In this document: positions 1 through 11,819 of the stretch, in pieces | Layout of the letters: each line of letters opens with the position of its first letter | How positions within the stretch are numbered: position 1 is the first letter of the stretch | Assembly (NCBI RefSeq): GCF_028640845.1 | Contig: NC_080541.1 | Span: 173,509,002-173,573,001, forward strand | Direction: 5' to 3' | DNA: 64,000 bases | Origin: Ahaetulla prasina | Taxonomy: Eukaryota > Chordata > Lepidosauria > Squamata > Colubridae | Translations under genes and position numbers: made by a program | Notes under the pieces: model-generated | The model's input: only the letters and a program-made list of their open reading frames with translations | Database searches by the model: none | What the model was told of the DNA's origin: nothing

Positions 1-72
1 AAGGCCTGAAGGAATGTTGTCCATGGGGTCGCGATGGGTCGGACACGACTTCGCAACTAACAACAACAAAAC
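1..72 (+). mobile_element. 3' end of a BovB LINE or BovB-tailed (Sauria) SINE
   Basis: The sequence holds the diagnostic BovB tail: a ccatggggtcgc box, then gtcggacacgac, then an acaaca-type simple tail. This 3' end is shared by RTE/BovB LINEs and the Sauria SINEs that use their machinery, so the two cannot be told apart here. The 5' part lies outside the window. Confidence 0.75.
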
Positions 73-129
73 ATCTCTAGTAACACTTTTGAGGTGTGAA
101 TGAGAGAAAGAAAAAGGAATTATGCCACA

Positions 130-1345
130 CAGAATTTATAGAATCATAGAGCTGGAATGCCTGTTAGTCCAATTCCCTGTCCTCATATTGTCCCGGACAA
201 ATGGTTGTCCAATCTTTTTACAAACACTTGTAGTGAACACCCACAACTCCATGAGTCAAGCTGTTCCATTAAATAATGCTGTTCCACTGAACAATCATTC
301 TCAATGTCAGGAAATTCCTACTTATGAGCTTCCACCCATTGCTTCTTATCCTAACTTCAGGTACTCTGGAGAATAAATCAGTACTCTCTTCCTTATGGCA
401 GCCCTTCAAGTATTGGAAGACTGCTATCAAATCTCCTCTAAGTCTTCTCTTAATTAGATTAAATATATTTAGTTACCTTAGCTTTTCGTTATACAATTTA
501 GCCTCCAGACATCCTTGTCATTTTTGTTGCACTTTTCTGCACTCTTTCTAGGACCTGCACAACTTTTCTATATTGCGGTGACCAGAGGTGGATACAGATT
601 CCATCTGTGGCTTTACTAATACAGTATAGAGCAGGACTATGATCCCATGATCTTAATGCTATCCTTCTGTTGATGCAGCCTAGGACTGCATTGGATTTTT
701 TGGAAGCCGCAACGCAGTGCTGGTTCATGCTTAAGCAGTGGTCCATTAGGATACCTAAATCCCTCTCACAATTGAGGCAGGTACTGCCTATTCTATACTT
801 GTGCATCTGAGTTTTCCTGCCTAAGTGCAGGACCTGACTTTTCTCACCACTGAACTGCATCTTATTAGAAAGGGCCCATTCCTCAAATAGGTCAAGATCC
901 TTCTGAATCTTGAGTCTATCTTCCAAAAGACTAGCAATTTCCCCAGCTTTGTGTTATATGCAGGTTTGATGAGTACCCCATCAATTCCCTAATCTAGAAC
1001 AGATATGAAGATATTCAGGGGCACTGGTTCAAAAAAGAACCTTGAAATTCCCCGTTGCATCTCCATGTAGATGTACAATAGTTTCATTGAGAACCACATG
1101 GTGAGTTCAGTTGGTTAGTCAACTCAAATCCATCTGGTGATGGTCCTGTCTATTCCACATCTTGTGGATCTATGCTGTGGTCTATTTTATCAAATGCTTT
1201 ACTGAAATCTATACTTTATCCACAGCATTTCTTTTGTCCACTAATTTTGTTACTTTATCAAAAAAGGCAAATAAGGTTTATTTAGTGTGGCCTGCTTTTA
1301 ACAAACCTATGCTGGCTTCTAGTAATCACCTTATTCATTTCTAGC
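130..1345 (-). mobile_element. Old CR1 LINE, reverse-transcriptase and 3' part, decayed
   Basis: On the minus strand, positions 1345 to about 1160 show the start of a reverse transcriptase core: a phase equivalent to FSKAFD follows a stretch reading like LVDKRNAVD. Positions 926-498 translate into the CR1 thumb/C-terminal region, with recognisable pieces KSQVLHLGRKTQMHKYRIGS, DLGILMD, SKKSNAVLGCINRRIA and LERVQKSATKM. The 3' end near 130-150 has the CR1 signature of a gctctatgattctat-type end. Several frames are interrupted, so it is dead. It is much more diverged than the copies at 32.2 and 38.4 kb. A full CR1 is about 4-5 kb, so the endonuclease and ORF1 are missing. Confidence 0.8.
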
Positions 1346-1710
1346 TGCCGCTTGGTTTTTAAACTTTTAAATTTTCCATAACAGACTTAGTGACCAGTAC
1401 TATCAAAATAGCATGTGTTTTGTTTTAGTTACGATATTTATTTACTGTTTGACAAAGGAGGATAGTTTTAGAATCTATTTAGTCACTTTTTTTTTCTGGT
1501 TGCGGAACATTGACAGGGAGAGGCTACAGAGCAGAGAGATTTCATTTAAAAGGCTGAGCTTTTATTTCTACTAAACAGAGATTTACAACCTTTTCCAGTC
1601 CTTTTACAATTTGGGGTAAATATTTTGTGATAGTAGGCTGGAGGAGGAGCCAGGCCCATTTCTGGGATCACACATTTATTTAAAATGTAGCATTGATTAA
1701 AGCAGCACAC

Positions 1711-1962
1711 ACACCCTCTTTTGGGCACCAGGGGCCAACTCTGTGGAGCAGGGGTCTCCAACCTTGGGGTTCTGGGAGTTGAAGTCCACAAGTCTTAAAG
1801 GGACCAAGGTTGGAGACCCCTGCTGTGGAGAGTGGCTTTTCCGTGGACCAGAAGGGGCGTGTTTTTGCATGCTGCCTGTGTCCCACGGATGGGGCTTTGC
1901 TTGTTTACATGGACTGGTTTCTGGCATTCCTGCTGCCAGTCTACAGACCGGGGGTTGGGGAC
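1711..1962. mobile_element. hAT-like non-autonomous element, interrupted
   Basis: Its body matches the elements at 56.56 and 58.55 kb: ttttgggcacca, a ttttccgtggac box, an aaggggc box, a gcatgctgcctg box, and a right end ggggttggggacccctg. The left part is cut at 1741-1748 by a smaller palindromic element, and the sequence resumes after 1830. The family assignment (hAT type) rests on the terminal accccTG-like ends and is moderate. Confidence 0.55.
1749..1822. mobile_element. 74-bp palindromic hAT element with perfect 8-bp target duplication
   Basis: The ends are 17-bp inverted repeats (caggggtctccaacctt and its complement). The flanks are identical 8-bp duplications, ctgtggag at 1741-1748 and 1823-1830, the size expected for hAT transposition. 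The element has almost no internal sequence and contains the gggagttgaagtccac box seen in the copy at 41.97 kb. It is inserted in an older hAT-like element. Confidence 0.85.
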
Positions 1963-2094
1963 CCCTGATTTAAAGCATCTTGAATTGCCTGACTTCTTGT
2001 TTTTAGTTGGTGGAAATGCTCAGGAAGGACCCTATTTTCTATTAAGAAGAGCAAAGAGTGTCCTGCTGGTGCCAATATAAAATTTGTCCCACCT

Positions 2095-2249
2095 TGTCAT
2101 AAAAGCACAAGCGTGCCTACCGTTCCTGTCCTATTGTTTCCTTTCATTATATCCAATTAATATAGTTAGTACATACTCATACTTATATATATGCTTATAT
2201 ATTGTATAGTTATTACATGCTTATGCTTATATATAACTGTGTGACAAAA

Positions 2250-2292
<43 letters not shown>
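2095..2292 (+). mobile_element. 3' untranslated end of a CR1/L2-clade LINE with AAAT tail
   Basis: Reads in the plus direction the same 3' region found in reverse at 9784-9960: gcacaagcgtg, ttcctgtcctattgtttcc, tatatccaattaatata, gtgacaaaataaataaat. It is 5'-truncated to the non-coding end and terminates in the array at 2248-2292. Confidence 0.75.
2248..2292. repeat. (AAAT)n microsatellite, LINE tail
   Basis: About eleven perfect AAAT units directly follow the LINE end gtgacaaaataaat, so the array most likely grew from the retrotransposon's 3' tail. Confidence 0.9.
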
Positions 2293-2541
2293 GTAGCAGG
2301 GATATTTGAGATATGTATGTGATTTCTGAAGATCCAATGGCACATTTTAGGGATCTTTTCTCTCACAAAACACAATCCCATTGAACTTGCCCATGTCTTA
2401 CTAGCCTTAAAAATAGCAAATGCAGACAGCCATCTCAGTGGGTATAATAAGAATTACAGTTCACTTCACCTAAAATCACCATTTGGTGGGAACAAATTTT
2501 TGCAGACAAAATCTGGATCTCTAATCTTCTATACTTTTGAT

Positions 2542-2648
2542 CAATGTTTCTCAATCTTAGAAACTTTAACATATATGCGCATGTGGGATGGGGAATTCTG
2601 GGAGCTGAAATTCACCCATCTTAAAGCTGCTAAGGCTATAAGACATTG
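2542..2648. mobile_element. Diverged palindromic hAT-type element (caGTGTTTCTCAACC family)
   Basis: The left end caatgtttctcaatctta and right end gctataagacattg are degenerate inverted repeats. The internal ggggaattctgggagctgaa box is the shared core of this foldback family (compare 35.21 and 35.45 kb). No clear target duplication is visible. Confidence 0.5.
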
Positions 2649-4030
2649 CTCTTGATGGAATAAACATAGACAAAATGTATGTTGATTGTAATCTTTAGCT
2701 CATCTTGGTTTAATCTATGCAATCATACTAAAATATAATGGAGTCAGGTTGATGCAAAGTTAAGTTGAATGTTTATGTGAATATACTTTCTAAAAAAGTA
2801 ATAGATGCAGTTTCCATAGTGCTTGCTATAAAGCATCTTGTCTTTTTTTGTTCCATAAATAGAAAAGAAAAAATAATAATTTAATGTTGAAGTGTACTAT
2901 ACCCTTTTCCCCCCCCATAAGTTTGAAAGCTAGGCCACTGTATTATGATTTTTTGTTGCTCCCAGGTTAACCTGCCTTTATTGCCTCATCATCCAATACA
3001 GAGTGGGAGAGTTCAGTCACATTTTCATCATGGCAATTTGGTCATTCAAAATGGCTCCCTGTGGAAATTAAATCCTAAACGGCAACGGGGGATAGATGAT
3101 CATCCATGTATTAAAGAACACAACATGTACATTACAACAAACTGGAATAAGAATCTCCAGGCTGATAATTTTCCAATGGACTGTAGATCAATAGCTCAGT
3201 CCTAAATTGATAACAAACCAATAATGTGCTGTTTTATGCTTGCCTCAAGCAAACAGTACATTTAGCCGAAAGCCAAATCACAGGTTGATGCTTTAGTCAA
3301 TATCAGCTATCTTCTGGAGTTATAAATGGTGTTTTGGGATACCGTAGGGAAGCAAAACAGACAGGTTGTTCTTTTAAAATATTGTATCCCATCCCATTTA
3401 CGCTGCTTTAATTTAAAACCTTGGAATGCCACTATATTTAGAATTAATTTCATTTTTACTACATACCTAGAGGTGAAAGTACAGCTATCACCTATTTGAT
3501 CTTTTTTTTTCTTAAAAACCCAATGGAATAGGGAAAGCAGACAAAGAGGAAAGATTTTGCTTTTAACCCTTTTTAAGATGTAAGCCATTCCCGGAAGTTA
3601 TGTAATTTGTTAATTGCTATTCCAATGTAGAATGTGTTTGGATACATACATATGTGCACGTTCATACTCATTTTTTGAGTAGACTAGCTTCTTTTACATT
3701 TTTAGCCCTATTAGACTGATTGATTTGGAAATGTGTTCAGTCAGAGCTAAGATCTGTGAATCTTTGACCCTATATAGGGAGCCCAATTCCCGTGGCTTCC
3801 TAAATCTTGTACTGATTCACATTTCTCCTCTAGAAATGGCCTAGCAGTTGAAGGTGTGTTCTTGGATGAGCTCTTGACTCTTGAACAGCAGTGTTTTGGC
3901 AAGGTAAAATTATATTGAAGTTGATTCTCATGGTAAAAATAGATTAGTACAACAACCTCCAGGAGAAAGAAGGTCAAGCTAGTTTAGCTGTGTGGAAATA
4001 ATGGAAGTCACAAAACAACCATTGCATTTC
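2649..4030. other. No recognised feature
   Basis: AT-rich unique-looking sequence. Short open frames (for example 2945-3205) carry no motif I recognise. There is a short homopolymer C run near 2911. Confidence 0.5.
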
Positions 4031-4292
4031 TGGTATTTACTGAATCTGCACTACTATTAATCGTTTCATAGTTCCCATCACCAATCTCTTTCCACTTAGG
4101 ACTGTATGACTATAACTTGTTGCTGGCAATCCTTATGATTTATATTGATATATTGATCATCAATTGTGTTGTAAATGTTGTACCTTGATGAACGTATCTT
4201 TTCTTTTATGTACACTGAGAGCATATGCACCAAGACAAATTCCTTGTGTGTCCAATCACACTTGGCCAATAAAAATTCTATTCTATTCTATT
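4030..4292 (+). mobile_element. CR1-type (Snake1-like) LINE 3' end with short ATTCT tail
   Basis: Starts in the 3' region at tttactgaatctgcactact and runs through accaagacaaattccttgtg, ccaatcacacttggccaat, aaaaattctattctattcta. It is nearly identical to 13920-14181. Only about three pentamer units are present. Immediately downstream, attttcaagacacaatta occurs twice (4290-4307, 4323-4340), a local repeat. Confidence 0.8.
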
Positions 4293-4344
4293 TTCAAGAC
4301 ACAATTACCTATAGTTATAAAGCATTTTCAAGACACAATTATTT

Positions 4345-5880
4345 TATAATTTATAAAACAATGTTTTACAAGAACAAGAACCAAGTTTTTGCAATCACCC
4401 ATGGGTGTTCATTTAGAAATAATCATTTCTGAACCTTCTGGAAACTAAACAGTTGGACGAGGAGTGAGCATAAAATACACCATATGCTCACATTCTCAGC
4501 CATGTTGTGACTGAGTTTATTTTTTAGGATCATTCCGTGGGGACAAATTGAAATGTCTCAATCTAAATGTATAAATTAGGATGCCTTTAAATTACATTTA
4601 ATCTCCCAAATCTACATGTTTGCTATAACGCCCCCCTCCCCCCACAGATCTCATAGTGAGTACCACATCCATAATCTAACAGCCATCACAGTGTCATGCA
4701 AGCTTCTAGTTTTCCAGGTATATTCATAGATGTGCAGATAAAACAGAACTTCATTGATCCCATTCATAACTATAAACCTAGAGTTTGAATATTTTTTTCT
4801 TCTAATTTAGCTTTAAAAGTTTGTAACGTTACTCACTGGGGCATATAGGGTAAATGGATGAACACAAGGTATTTTAAAATAGAGCTAATACACCTGGTCT
4901 GCAAAAATTCAGACAACCAGTAGATGGATCAAAGAGTTTTCCAGATCTCTTTCCTGGTCTAGATTTTACAATTCTGATTTGGTAACCCTAATCTTTATTG
5001 AGAAAACCTTAAGCAGCAGTCCTCACAATACTGGGTCATTTATCTGTCTTTGGATTAAAGATATTCCACAACCTGGAAGCTGTGGGGCTATTTCCACTTA
5101 ATATGACTTGGTTAAAGCTCTTAACTGCATAGACAATATTTGTCTTAACCAATGGGTTTGATGCATTAGCCAGCCTCTTATATGGGTGTTGCAAGTATTT
5201 AATCACAGGGCTAGATAGACCTGCTGCTTTCTGCTTCTTTTAAGAACAGTTAAGCTGTAATTTTGTGCACATATGGGGAAAAGCTCAGAGAGGCTCAATG
5301 TGTGTAAACTTAAAATCTAACAAGTTCCATATTTGCAATTAGACTCATCATATTATTTCATCTTTATGCTGTATTACTGGACCAAATGTTCCATCCTGGA
5401 TATTCCAGGTCACTCGGTTCACCAAATCATGGATTCCTAGTTTATTTTCTTCTTGCCTAATTGCATTTGTCTCCATTGTTAGCTTTCTTCTGGATGTATT
5501 ATGTTTCCCATAATTTGACCAATAGGAATTAATACATTCTTAAGGAGTCTCTGTCTCTCCCTCTGAAGTGCATTTATATTATTCTTATGAACTACATAAT
5601 TTTATTTATTTTCTCATGCCATTTGCAGGGTTTGCAACATTCCTGGGAATATTAAAGGTAAAATGGAGGGAATTTTTTTTTATATTCTAAAAATAAGAAG
5701 CTGCAGCAGTATGTTTCTATATATGTAGAAAGTTAGCACCCACCCGTCTCCTAGAAGAATGAAATATTTTGAAAAATATTAAAAAGGCAGAATATTATAT
5801 TTCCTCGGATGAGAAGTGGAGAAATGTGCTCTTGGAAAGCAGTCCCCACCTTCCTTAATAGCCCACAGCAGATGTCAGGA
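4345..5880. other. No recognised feature
   Basis: AT-rich non-coding sequence on both strands, with no repeat family that I can name and no open frame of substance. Confidence 0.45.
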
Positions 5881-5887
5881 CTTAAGA

Positions 5888-6062
5888 CAGGGGTGGGTTC
5901 CACTTACCTTTGCTACGGGTTCGCAATGGGAGCGCACCTGCGCAGCGCTTCTGTGCATGCTCAGAGTGTTCGTGATGAAGTCTGGGTGGGTGGGCAGAGC
6001 CTCCCGCCACTGTTACTACTGGTTCACAAGATCCGGACCGAATTGGTAGCAACTCACCACTG
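5888..6062. mobile_element. hAT-type MITE (cagGGGTGGGTTC ... CACCActg family)
   Basis: The left terminus caggggtgggttcca, an internal ttactactggttc box, and right terminus gcaactcaccactg form inverted ends typical of this short family. Three relatives lie at 17507, 28860 and 31404. Flanking 8-mers (acttaaga, tgataaag) do not match, so the target duplication is eroded. Confidence 0.65.
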
Positions 6063-6313
6063 TGATAAAGAGATAGATAGCTCTATTCAAGAGCAAATAC
6101 CCTCACTAAGATCCAACAAAGGTAGGATTAGCCCTCAGCCACAATAGGAATTGCCCAACACCCCTTCATTGCATCATCCTCAGAAAGGTCAACCAAACTT
6201 AGCTCAAACTCCTAGGATTTGTACATGGCCCCATGGGAATCTGACAACAGCCAATAGAATACATGTTCTTGCACAGGAACAGGAAGTTCAAGTGCAAAGC
6301 TCAGAGAAGGTAA

Positions 6314-6407
<94 letters not shown>

Positions 6408-6498
6408 GCAAGAAGAAGAAGAAGAAGAAGAAGAAGAAGAAGAAGAAGAAGAAGAAGAAGAAGAAGAAGAAGAAGAAGAAGAAGAAGAAGAAGAAGAA
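6314..6498. repeat. Compound trinucleotide array (AAT)n-(AAC)n-(AAG)n
   Basis: About 64 bp of AAT units pass into about 29 bp of AAC units and, after the interruption agca, into about 88 bp of AAG units. The polyleucine, polyvaline and polyisoleucine reading frame across it on the minus strand is an artefact of the repeat. Confidence 0.95.
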
Positions 6499-6963
6499 CT
6501 ATTACTGATTTATTCTTTTTGCTGTTGCTGCTATACTTCATTTTAAAAAAATGGAAAAACTCTCTACCCTGGAGCTTGTCTTGTATTATTATCTTTCTAA
6601 TTAAAAGGATCAGGTTGTAGAAAATAGAAAAATTTCTTTTCCCAAAATATACCACCAGAGTTGACAAAATAGTGATATTTTAATCAAAAGTCTGGCCTGA
6701 TTAAGTATAGTTTCCTATATTCCTACAGAAACAGTAAATATTGAAGAGCTCTTAAATTTGTCTCTTTTCTACATTAACTCTTTAAGCAGATGATTAAACC
6801 CCAAATGGAAGAAACTGATAAAGTAGGCTAGTTAAACCAATTGTACATCACAAAACAATTTTACTGGCAGATCTGGTTACAAAAAGTAAAAATAAATCTG
6901 ATTGGGTGGTATTTATTCATATCGCTATGACTAGTTTAGCGTTCAATCAAATTCATTTTATTA

Positions 6964-7097
6964 CCCCGTTTTCCCCAAAATAAGACATCCCCTGATAATA
7001 AGCCCAATCAGGCTTTTGAGTGCATGGCAATAAGGCCAAGTGCTTATTTCAGGGTTCAAAAAATATAAGACAGGGTCTTATTTTTGGGGAAACATAG
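6964..7097. mobile_element. Short TA-flanked (mariner-like) MITE
   Basis: The inverted ends are ccccgttttccccaaaataa and, read in reverse, ctatgtttccccaaaaataa, each flanked by TA (6962-6963 and 7098-7099). The ataagac boxes sit inside both ends. At 134 bp there is no room for a transposase. Confidence 0.65.
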
Positions 7098-7099
7098 TA

Positions 7100-8790
7100 T
7101 TTCTGGAAGGTCTGAAAATTTCAGTGTTTCTTAAGATAAATATTCAAATAAGCCTACATCTGTAATCAGGAAAAAAAGAAAAGGAGTCATTCAAAATTAA
7201 TTTGTATTTCAAGATCAATCTCGAAGCCAACACTGAAGTTTAAAAGCCTTTTTTATAGGAATAGCATTCAATTGCTCTAATTGAAAAATTAGCCAGATCT
7301 GTGTGGGCTGAGAGGCAGTAATACAGCCATAAATCCCAGTAAATACAAACATAATCTGATATAAGATGGATCAGTAAAACAAGGTAAAGCAAATGTTAGT
7401 ACATCAAATGATTATACATAAAGGAATCACTGATTGATAATTCTGGCAAGATTGAAAAAGAGTTATGTAGCGAGATAGCAGAGTTTAAGCTCACAGATAA
7501 TATAACTGCCACTTTTGTTCCACAAACTTGACTTTTAAATTAGAACATTATACATGTTAGTTCTGAAGAAGCCTATCTTTAGTTAAGAGAGAAACAATAA
7601 TGGTCCAGATGACTGAGTACAATTCACTGTCTTAAGTCGCCTGGACTTGATATTTTCCAGTGTTCGTATTGACTGACCTAGGTTCCCTGCAAAAAGAAAA
7701 CATGAACCACAATTTCATTATTTTGAGAATAAAATAATTAAGATGGTCTTGGAGAACTTCTGACTCTACTGTAATTGGGTATTGGGTTCATGTATGATTA
7801 CCCAAAGGGAGGGAAAAACCCCCCCACTTTTATTCAATTTATTCCCCAAATTGGGAAGCACTGGATTAATAGATGATACAAAATATTATGTTTTAATATA
7901 GTTTAATCTTTGTTAGGACTCTGCTTATGACGTTAAATTATTTTGTTAGTCACCATAGGTGGCTTTGTAATGAAAGTGTGTGGGATAGAAATACAATAAT
8001 CCATGAACCATATAGAATTACCTTCTATGATAAATGTCAGGCTTTGAAATTCTTTTCCTAATAATAATTCCATTTCTCAAATGACTAAATTTTTTGCAGA
8101 AGTTCAATTATATTGCCATATAATGCAGTTATTTGCAGCTTCCTTCCTTTAAAAAAAAGGGCATCTTCTAAAAATCTATCTCTATAGTAAGTACCTATTA
8201 GTAAAGATTAATCGGATCTATTCTATTCCTCACAAAGGGAAACACGACTTTCTTTGTTTCTTTTTTTTAAAGTCCATTTTTCTGCTTTAGCTAAATACCA
8301 CTGATATCTCTACATTAAAACGATTTGCTTTGTATGATAAGGATTACAGTATAAGCTTGAAGCAGAGTGAGACAATATGATAACATAACCATCTGGCCTG
8401 CATTAATTCTTCTGACCTTGATGTAACCAGGCAAAGCTTTAAAAATCATTAGTTAAGTTGGACTACTTTGTTTTAAATCTCAGTAGGTGATCTCTTGTTA
8501 GATGGGACTAATCCTGAGGTTTCCTTTCAAAGATGTGGTCCTGCATCATTTACAAATCATCTTTCATCCATAGACCTTATATATAGGCTTACACAGTCTG
8601 TTCTATTTCTTTTCATTCTCGCTTTCCCACTCATTGAATAAGGAATGGATCAGAGTCTACCCTCCTTCCCCTCTTTTCTTTTCTAGAGCAAGAATATAGT
8701 GCATTTCCTAGGATGACTGGTTACATGGGATCTAACTTGAGATTTCTTATACATTCCTACAGATTAATTTTCCCTAAGTGTCCTCACAGT
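7100..8790. other. No recognised feature
   Basis: AT-rich sequence without coding potential or a repeat family that I can name. Confidence 0.45.
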
Positions 8791-8796
8791 ATAACT

Positions 8797-8930
8797 CGAA
8801 TAGAATAGAATAGAATAGAATAGAATAGAATAGAATAGAATAGAATAGAATAGGAATGAGTAGAGTAGAGTAGAGTAGAGTAGAGTAGAGTAGAGTAGAG
8901 TAGAGTAGAATAGAATAGAATAGAATAGAA
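8797..8930. repeat. (AATAG)n pentamer array with an internal AGTAG block
   Basis: Arrays of aatag units flank a block of about ten agtag units (about 8855-8908). It lies at the 3' end of the minus-strand LINE that follows, so it is a LINE-seeded microsatellite. A variant unit has spread in its middle. Confidence 0.95.
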
Positions 8931-9465
8931 TTTATATGACACAGAGAAACAACACAGACTAGTTCAGAAGTATATATGTATGTGGTGAGGAAAAACGAAT
9001 CTTGCGAATTTACCAAACAAATGGCATAGGAAACAAACCTGTTACATAATCCGGTAGTCCTGCTAGAAATACTTTGAAACCTTCTCCCAGAGGGAAGCAA
9101 CGGAAAGAGACTGTAAAGTGGGTGTGTGGGGTCGCTAACAATGCTTTGAGGTCTAAGCACATAGCGCTTACAAGCAGTATCCTGAATAATAGGAATCGAG
9201 CTTCTATAATCTTCTTGGCTGTCCTTACCACTCTCTGTATAGACCTTCTATCTGAGGCACTGCTATCACCAAACCAAACAGAGAAGCAGTTTGTTAAAAC
9301 GTTCTCAATCGTGCCTCTGTAAAAAGTGGCCAGGACAGAAGGAGAAAGATGTGCTCTCCTCATCCAACGCAGGAAATACAGATGCTGGTTTGCATGCTTT
9401 ACTAAGGATGACGTGTGGGGAGACCAATTCAGATTGTTAGTTATCTGCACCTCCACTTAATACTG
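8931..9465 (-). mobile_element. CR1-type LINE C-terminal domain and 3' end
   Basis: The minus-strand frame 9456-9010 reads like the post-reverse-transcriptase region of jockey-superfamily LINEs: LNWSPHTSSLVKHANQHLYF, then FYRGTIENVLTNCFSVWFG, then the RRSIQRVVRTAKKII block. A frame change near 9200 moves the signal to the frame covering 9160-8774, where DPTHPLYSLFPLLPSGRRFQ continues the family pattern. The 3' end runs into pentamer repeats. It is 5'-truncated and dead. It could be of Rex1 rather than CR1 affiliation. Confidence 0.75.
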
Positions 9466-9783
9466 TTGACCACCTCTACAGCTGCATCTTTGATACTGAG
9501 TGGAGTATGACTATGCCAATTATCCTTAGTACATGTTGATATGGGTTAGTCTGATCAAAGAGAATAGGAGTTGTAGACTGACAAATCTTGGGGATTTGTT
9601 TAATCTTGAGGCTACTATAGACTTTATCTTTCCAATCTGCAGTACTACAGAGGCACTATAACAGAGTCATGATAAGCTCCAATATATGCATGGCTGCCAG
9701 TGCAGACTTGCTTCTGACTGGCAAAATCATACTGAATTCTTCCTTTAGCACTTGAGGGTTTTTCCACTGCAACTTGCTTTTAG

Positions 9784-11090
9784 GTTTTTTTATTTTTTTT
9801 TATTTATTTTATTTTGTCACTCAGTATATATAAGCATAAGCATGTAATAACTATACCATATATATGCATATATATAAGTATGAGCATGTAATAAATATAT
9901 TAATTGGATATAACGAAAGGAAACAATAGGACAGGAATGGAAGACACGCTTGTGCTCTTATGCACGCCCCTCTTAGAAATGGGGTGAGGTCAATAGTAGG
10001 CAGCTTTTGGTTGAAACTTTGGGTATTTTGGGAAGAGACCACAGAGTCAGGTAGTTTATTCCAAGAATTAACAAGTCTGTTACTGAAGTCATATTTTCTG
10101 CAATCAAGATTGGAGCGGTTAACATTAAGCTTAAATCTATTGTGTGCTCTTGCATTGTTGCAATTGAAGCTGAAGTAGTCTTTGACAGGAAGGACATTGT
10201 AATAGATGATTTTATGAGTTAAACTCAGATCATGTCGAAGGCGGTGCAGTTCTAAATTTTCTAAGCCCAGGATTTCAAGTCTGGTGGCATAAGGTATTTT
10301 GTTGTATTCAGAGGAGTGGAGAACTCTTCTTGTAAAATATTTCTGGACACGTTCAATTGTATTGATGTCAGAAATGTGGTATGGGTTCCAGACCGTCGAG
10401 CTGTATTCAAGAATTGGTCTAGCAAATGTTTTATATGCTCTGGTTAGTAGTATAGTGTTTTTGGAGAAGAAGCTACACAAGATTAGGTTTACAACTCTTA
10501 AAGCCTTTTTTGCGATGTAGTTGCAGTGGGCTTTGGCACTTAGAACATTTGGTATGAAAACTCCAAGGTCCTTAAGAGGGTGGGGGTCATCTGTAAGGCA
10601 ATGTCCATCAACCTTATACTTAGTGTTTAGTAGCATTTGCTGGTTGAGATTTGGAGTTGCCAAGTTTTAGACCATTTAGATACATAGTCAAGGTCTTTTT
10701 GAAGGGTAGCTGTATTGTTGGTGGTGTTAAATAGTTTGACATCGTCAGAAAAAAGAACACAATTACTTGTAATTTGGTCACAGAGATCATTAATGTATAA
10801 TATGAAGAGTGTTGGTCCAAGAACTCTGCCTTGGGGAACACTACTTTTGACAGGAACAGGAACAGGATTTGATAGAGCATTGCCAATTTTGACCACTTGT
10901 TGTCTGTTTGACAGGAAAGTTGTTACCCAATTGTGGAGGGGTCCTGAATTGCCGTAGGATTTTAGTTTTAGGAGAAGTTTATCATGTACTACTGAGTCAA
11001 AAGTTTTACAAAGGTCTATGTAGGTCGCATCTATTGCTTTGCCCTGATCAAGATTTGTAGTCCATATGTTTTTCCAGTGAAGAATTCTTT
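9784..11090 (-). mobile_element. CR1/L2-clade LINE: reverse transcriptase from motif A to 3' end
   Basis: Reading from the minus strand, 11040-10980 encodes motif A (YIDLCKTFDSVVHDKLL). The frame 10896-10627 encodes VPQGRVLGPTLFILYIND and the catalytic box as FSDDVKLF (the usual form is FADD). The frame 10663-9851 gives the C-terminal domain with KDLGV, RPILEYSSTVWNP, IERVQKYFTRRVL and LGLENLELHRLRHDL. The 3' untranslated part ends in AAAT-type repeats near 9784. At least one frame change separates catalytic core and thumb, so it is inactive. This is the most complete copy of its family here. Confidence 0.85.
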
Positions 11091-11332
11091 CTCAGTATGG
11101 TTTAAAGGGAGATCTTGCAGCCAATGCCAATATCTTACTCCCATTACACAAAGTGAGGATCATGTTAGCGATTAATTTTTGCTAGTTATTCATTAAAGGG
11201 TGGCTTTAGTGAATGAATCAGCAGACAAGGAAACAAATACATTTAGCAGCTGTATATTTGTGTGTTGCAGATTTTTTTAAAGACAGGAAGTCTTTAGGAT
11301 TCATTTCTATTGTTTTGGAACTGTATTGGTAG

Positions 11333-11541
11333 GCAAGCAGTTTGGTGTAAAGGCATTAGATTAGAAATTAAGAAACTGTGATTTCTAATTTCAGTTTAGG
11401 CAGGAAGTGAGTTGGGTGATTTGGGACCAATCATACCCTTTCAGCCTTAGAAAAAAGGCAATGCCAAACAACTTTTAAAATGCAGAATACTGCAAGGACA
11501 GATCCAGAGAGTCCCTAGGAGTCAAGATTGACTCAGAGGTG
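11333..11541 (+). mobile_element. tRNA-derived squamate (Sauria-type) SINE, decayed
   Basis: The head gcagtttggtgtaaaggcat derives from a tRNA-like box A. The body contains aaggcaatgccaaac and ttgactcaga, matching the BovB-related part of the copy at 23586-23815. Confidence 0.55.
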
Positions 11542-11604
11542 TGTACACATGTATGCACATGCAAGATTTTGTAACCATAAATACAATGTAAAATATGTTG
11601 ATTT

Positions 11605-11815
11605 TCAGTTTGGTCTAGTGGTTAAGACAACAGGCTAGAAACCAAGAGGCTGTGAGTTCTAGTCCAGCCTTATTTGGATGGGTGAACCAGTCACTCTTTC
11701 CCAGCCTAACCCACACCTTAGAGGATTGTTGTTGTGGCAAAAATAGGAGGATGGACGAGTATCATGATTGTCACTTTAAGTTATTTCTAAAAATAAAGGT
11801 GACCTATATTTCTCA
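11605..11815 (+). mobile_element. tRNA-derived SINE
   Basis: A box A-like tggtctagtggttaag is followed by a box B-like gagttctagtcc. The body carries cagcctaacccacacctta, attgttgttgtggcaaaaat and a taaaaataaaggt-like end. Transcribed by RNA polymerase III when active; this copy is substituted. Confidence 0.65.
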
Positions 11816-11819
11816 GTTT

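Noticed and set aside
6212..6667. 151-residue frame with polyleucine, polyvaline and polyisoleucine
   Set aside because: It is only the translation of the AAT/AAC/AAG microsatellite on the minus strand.
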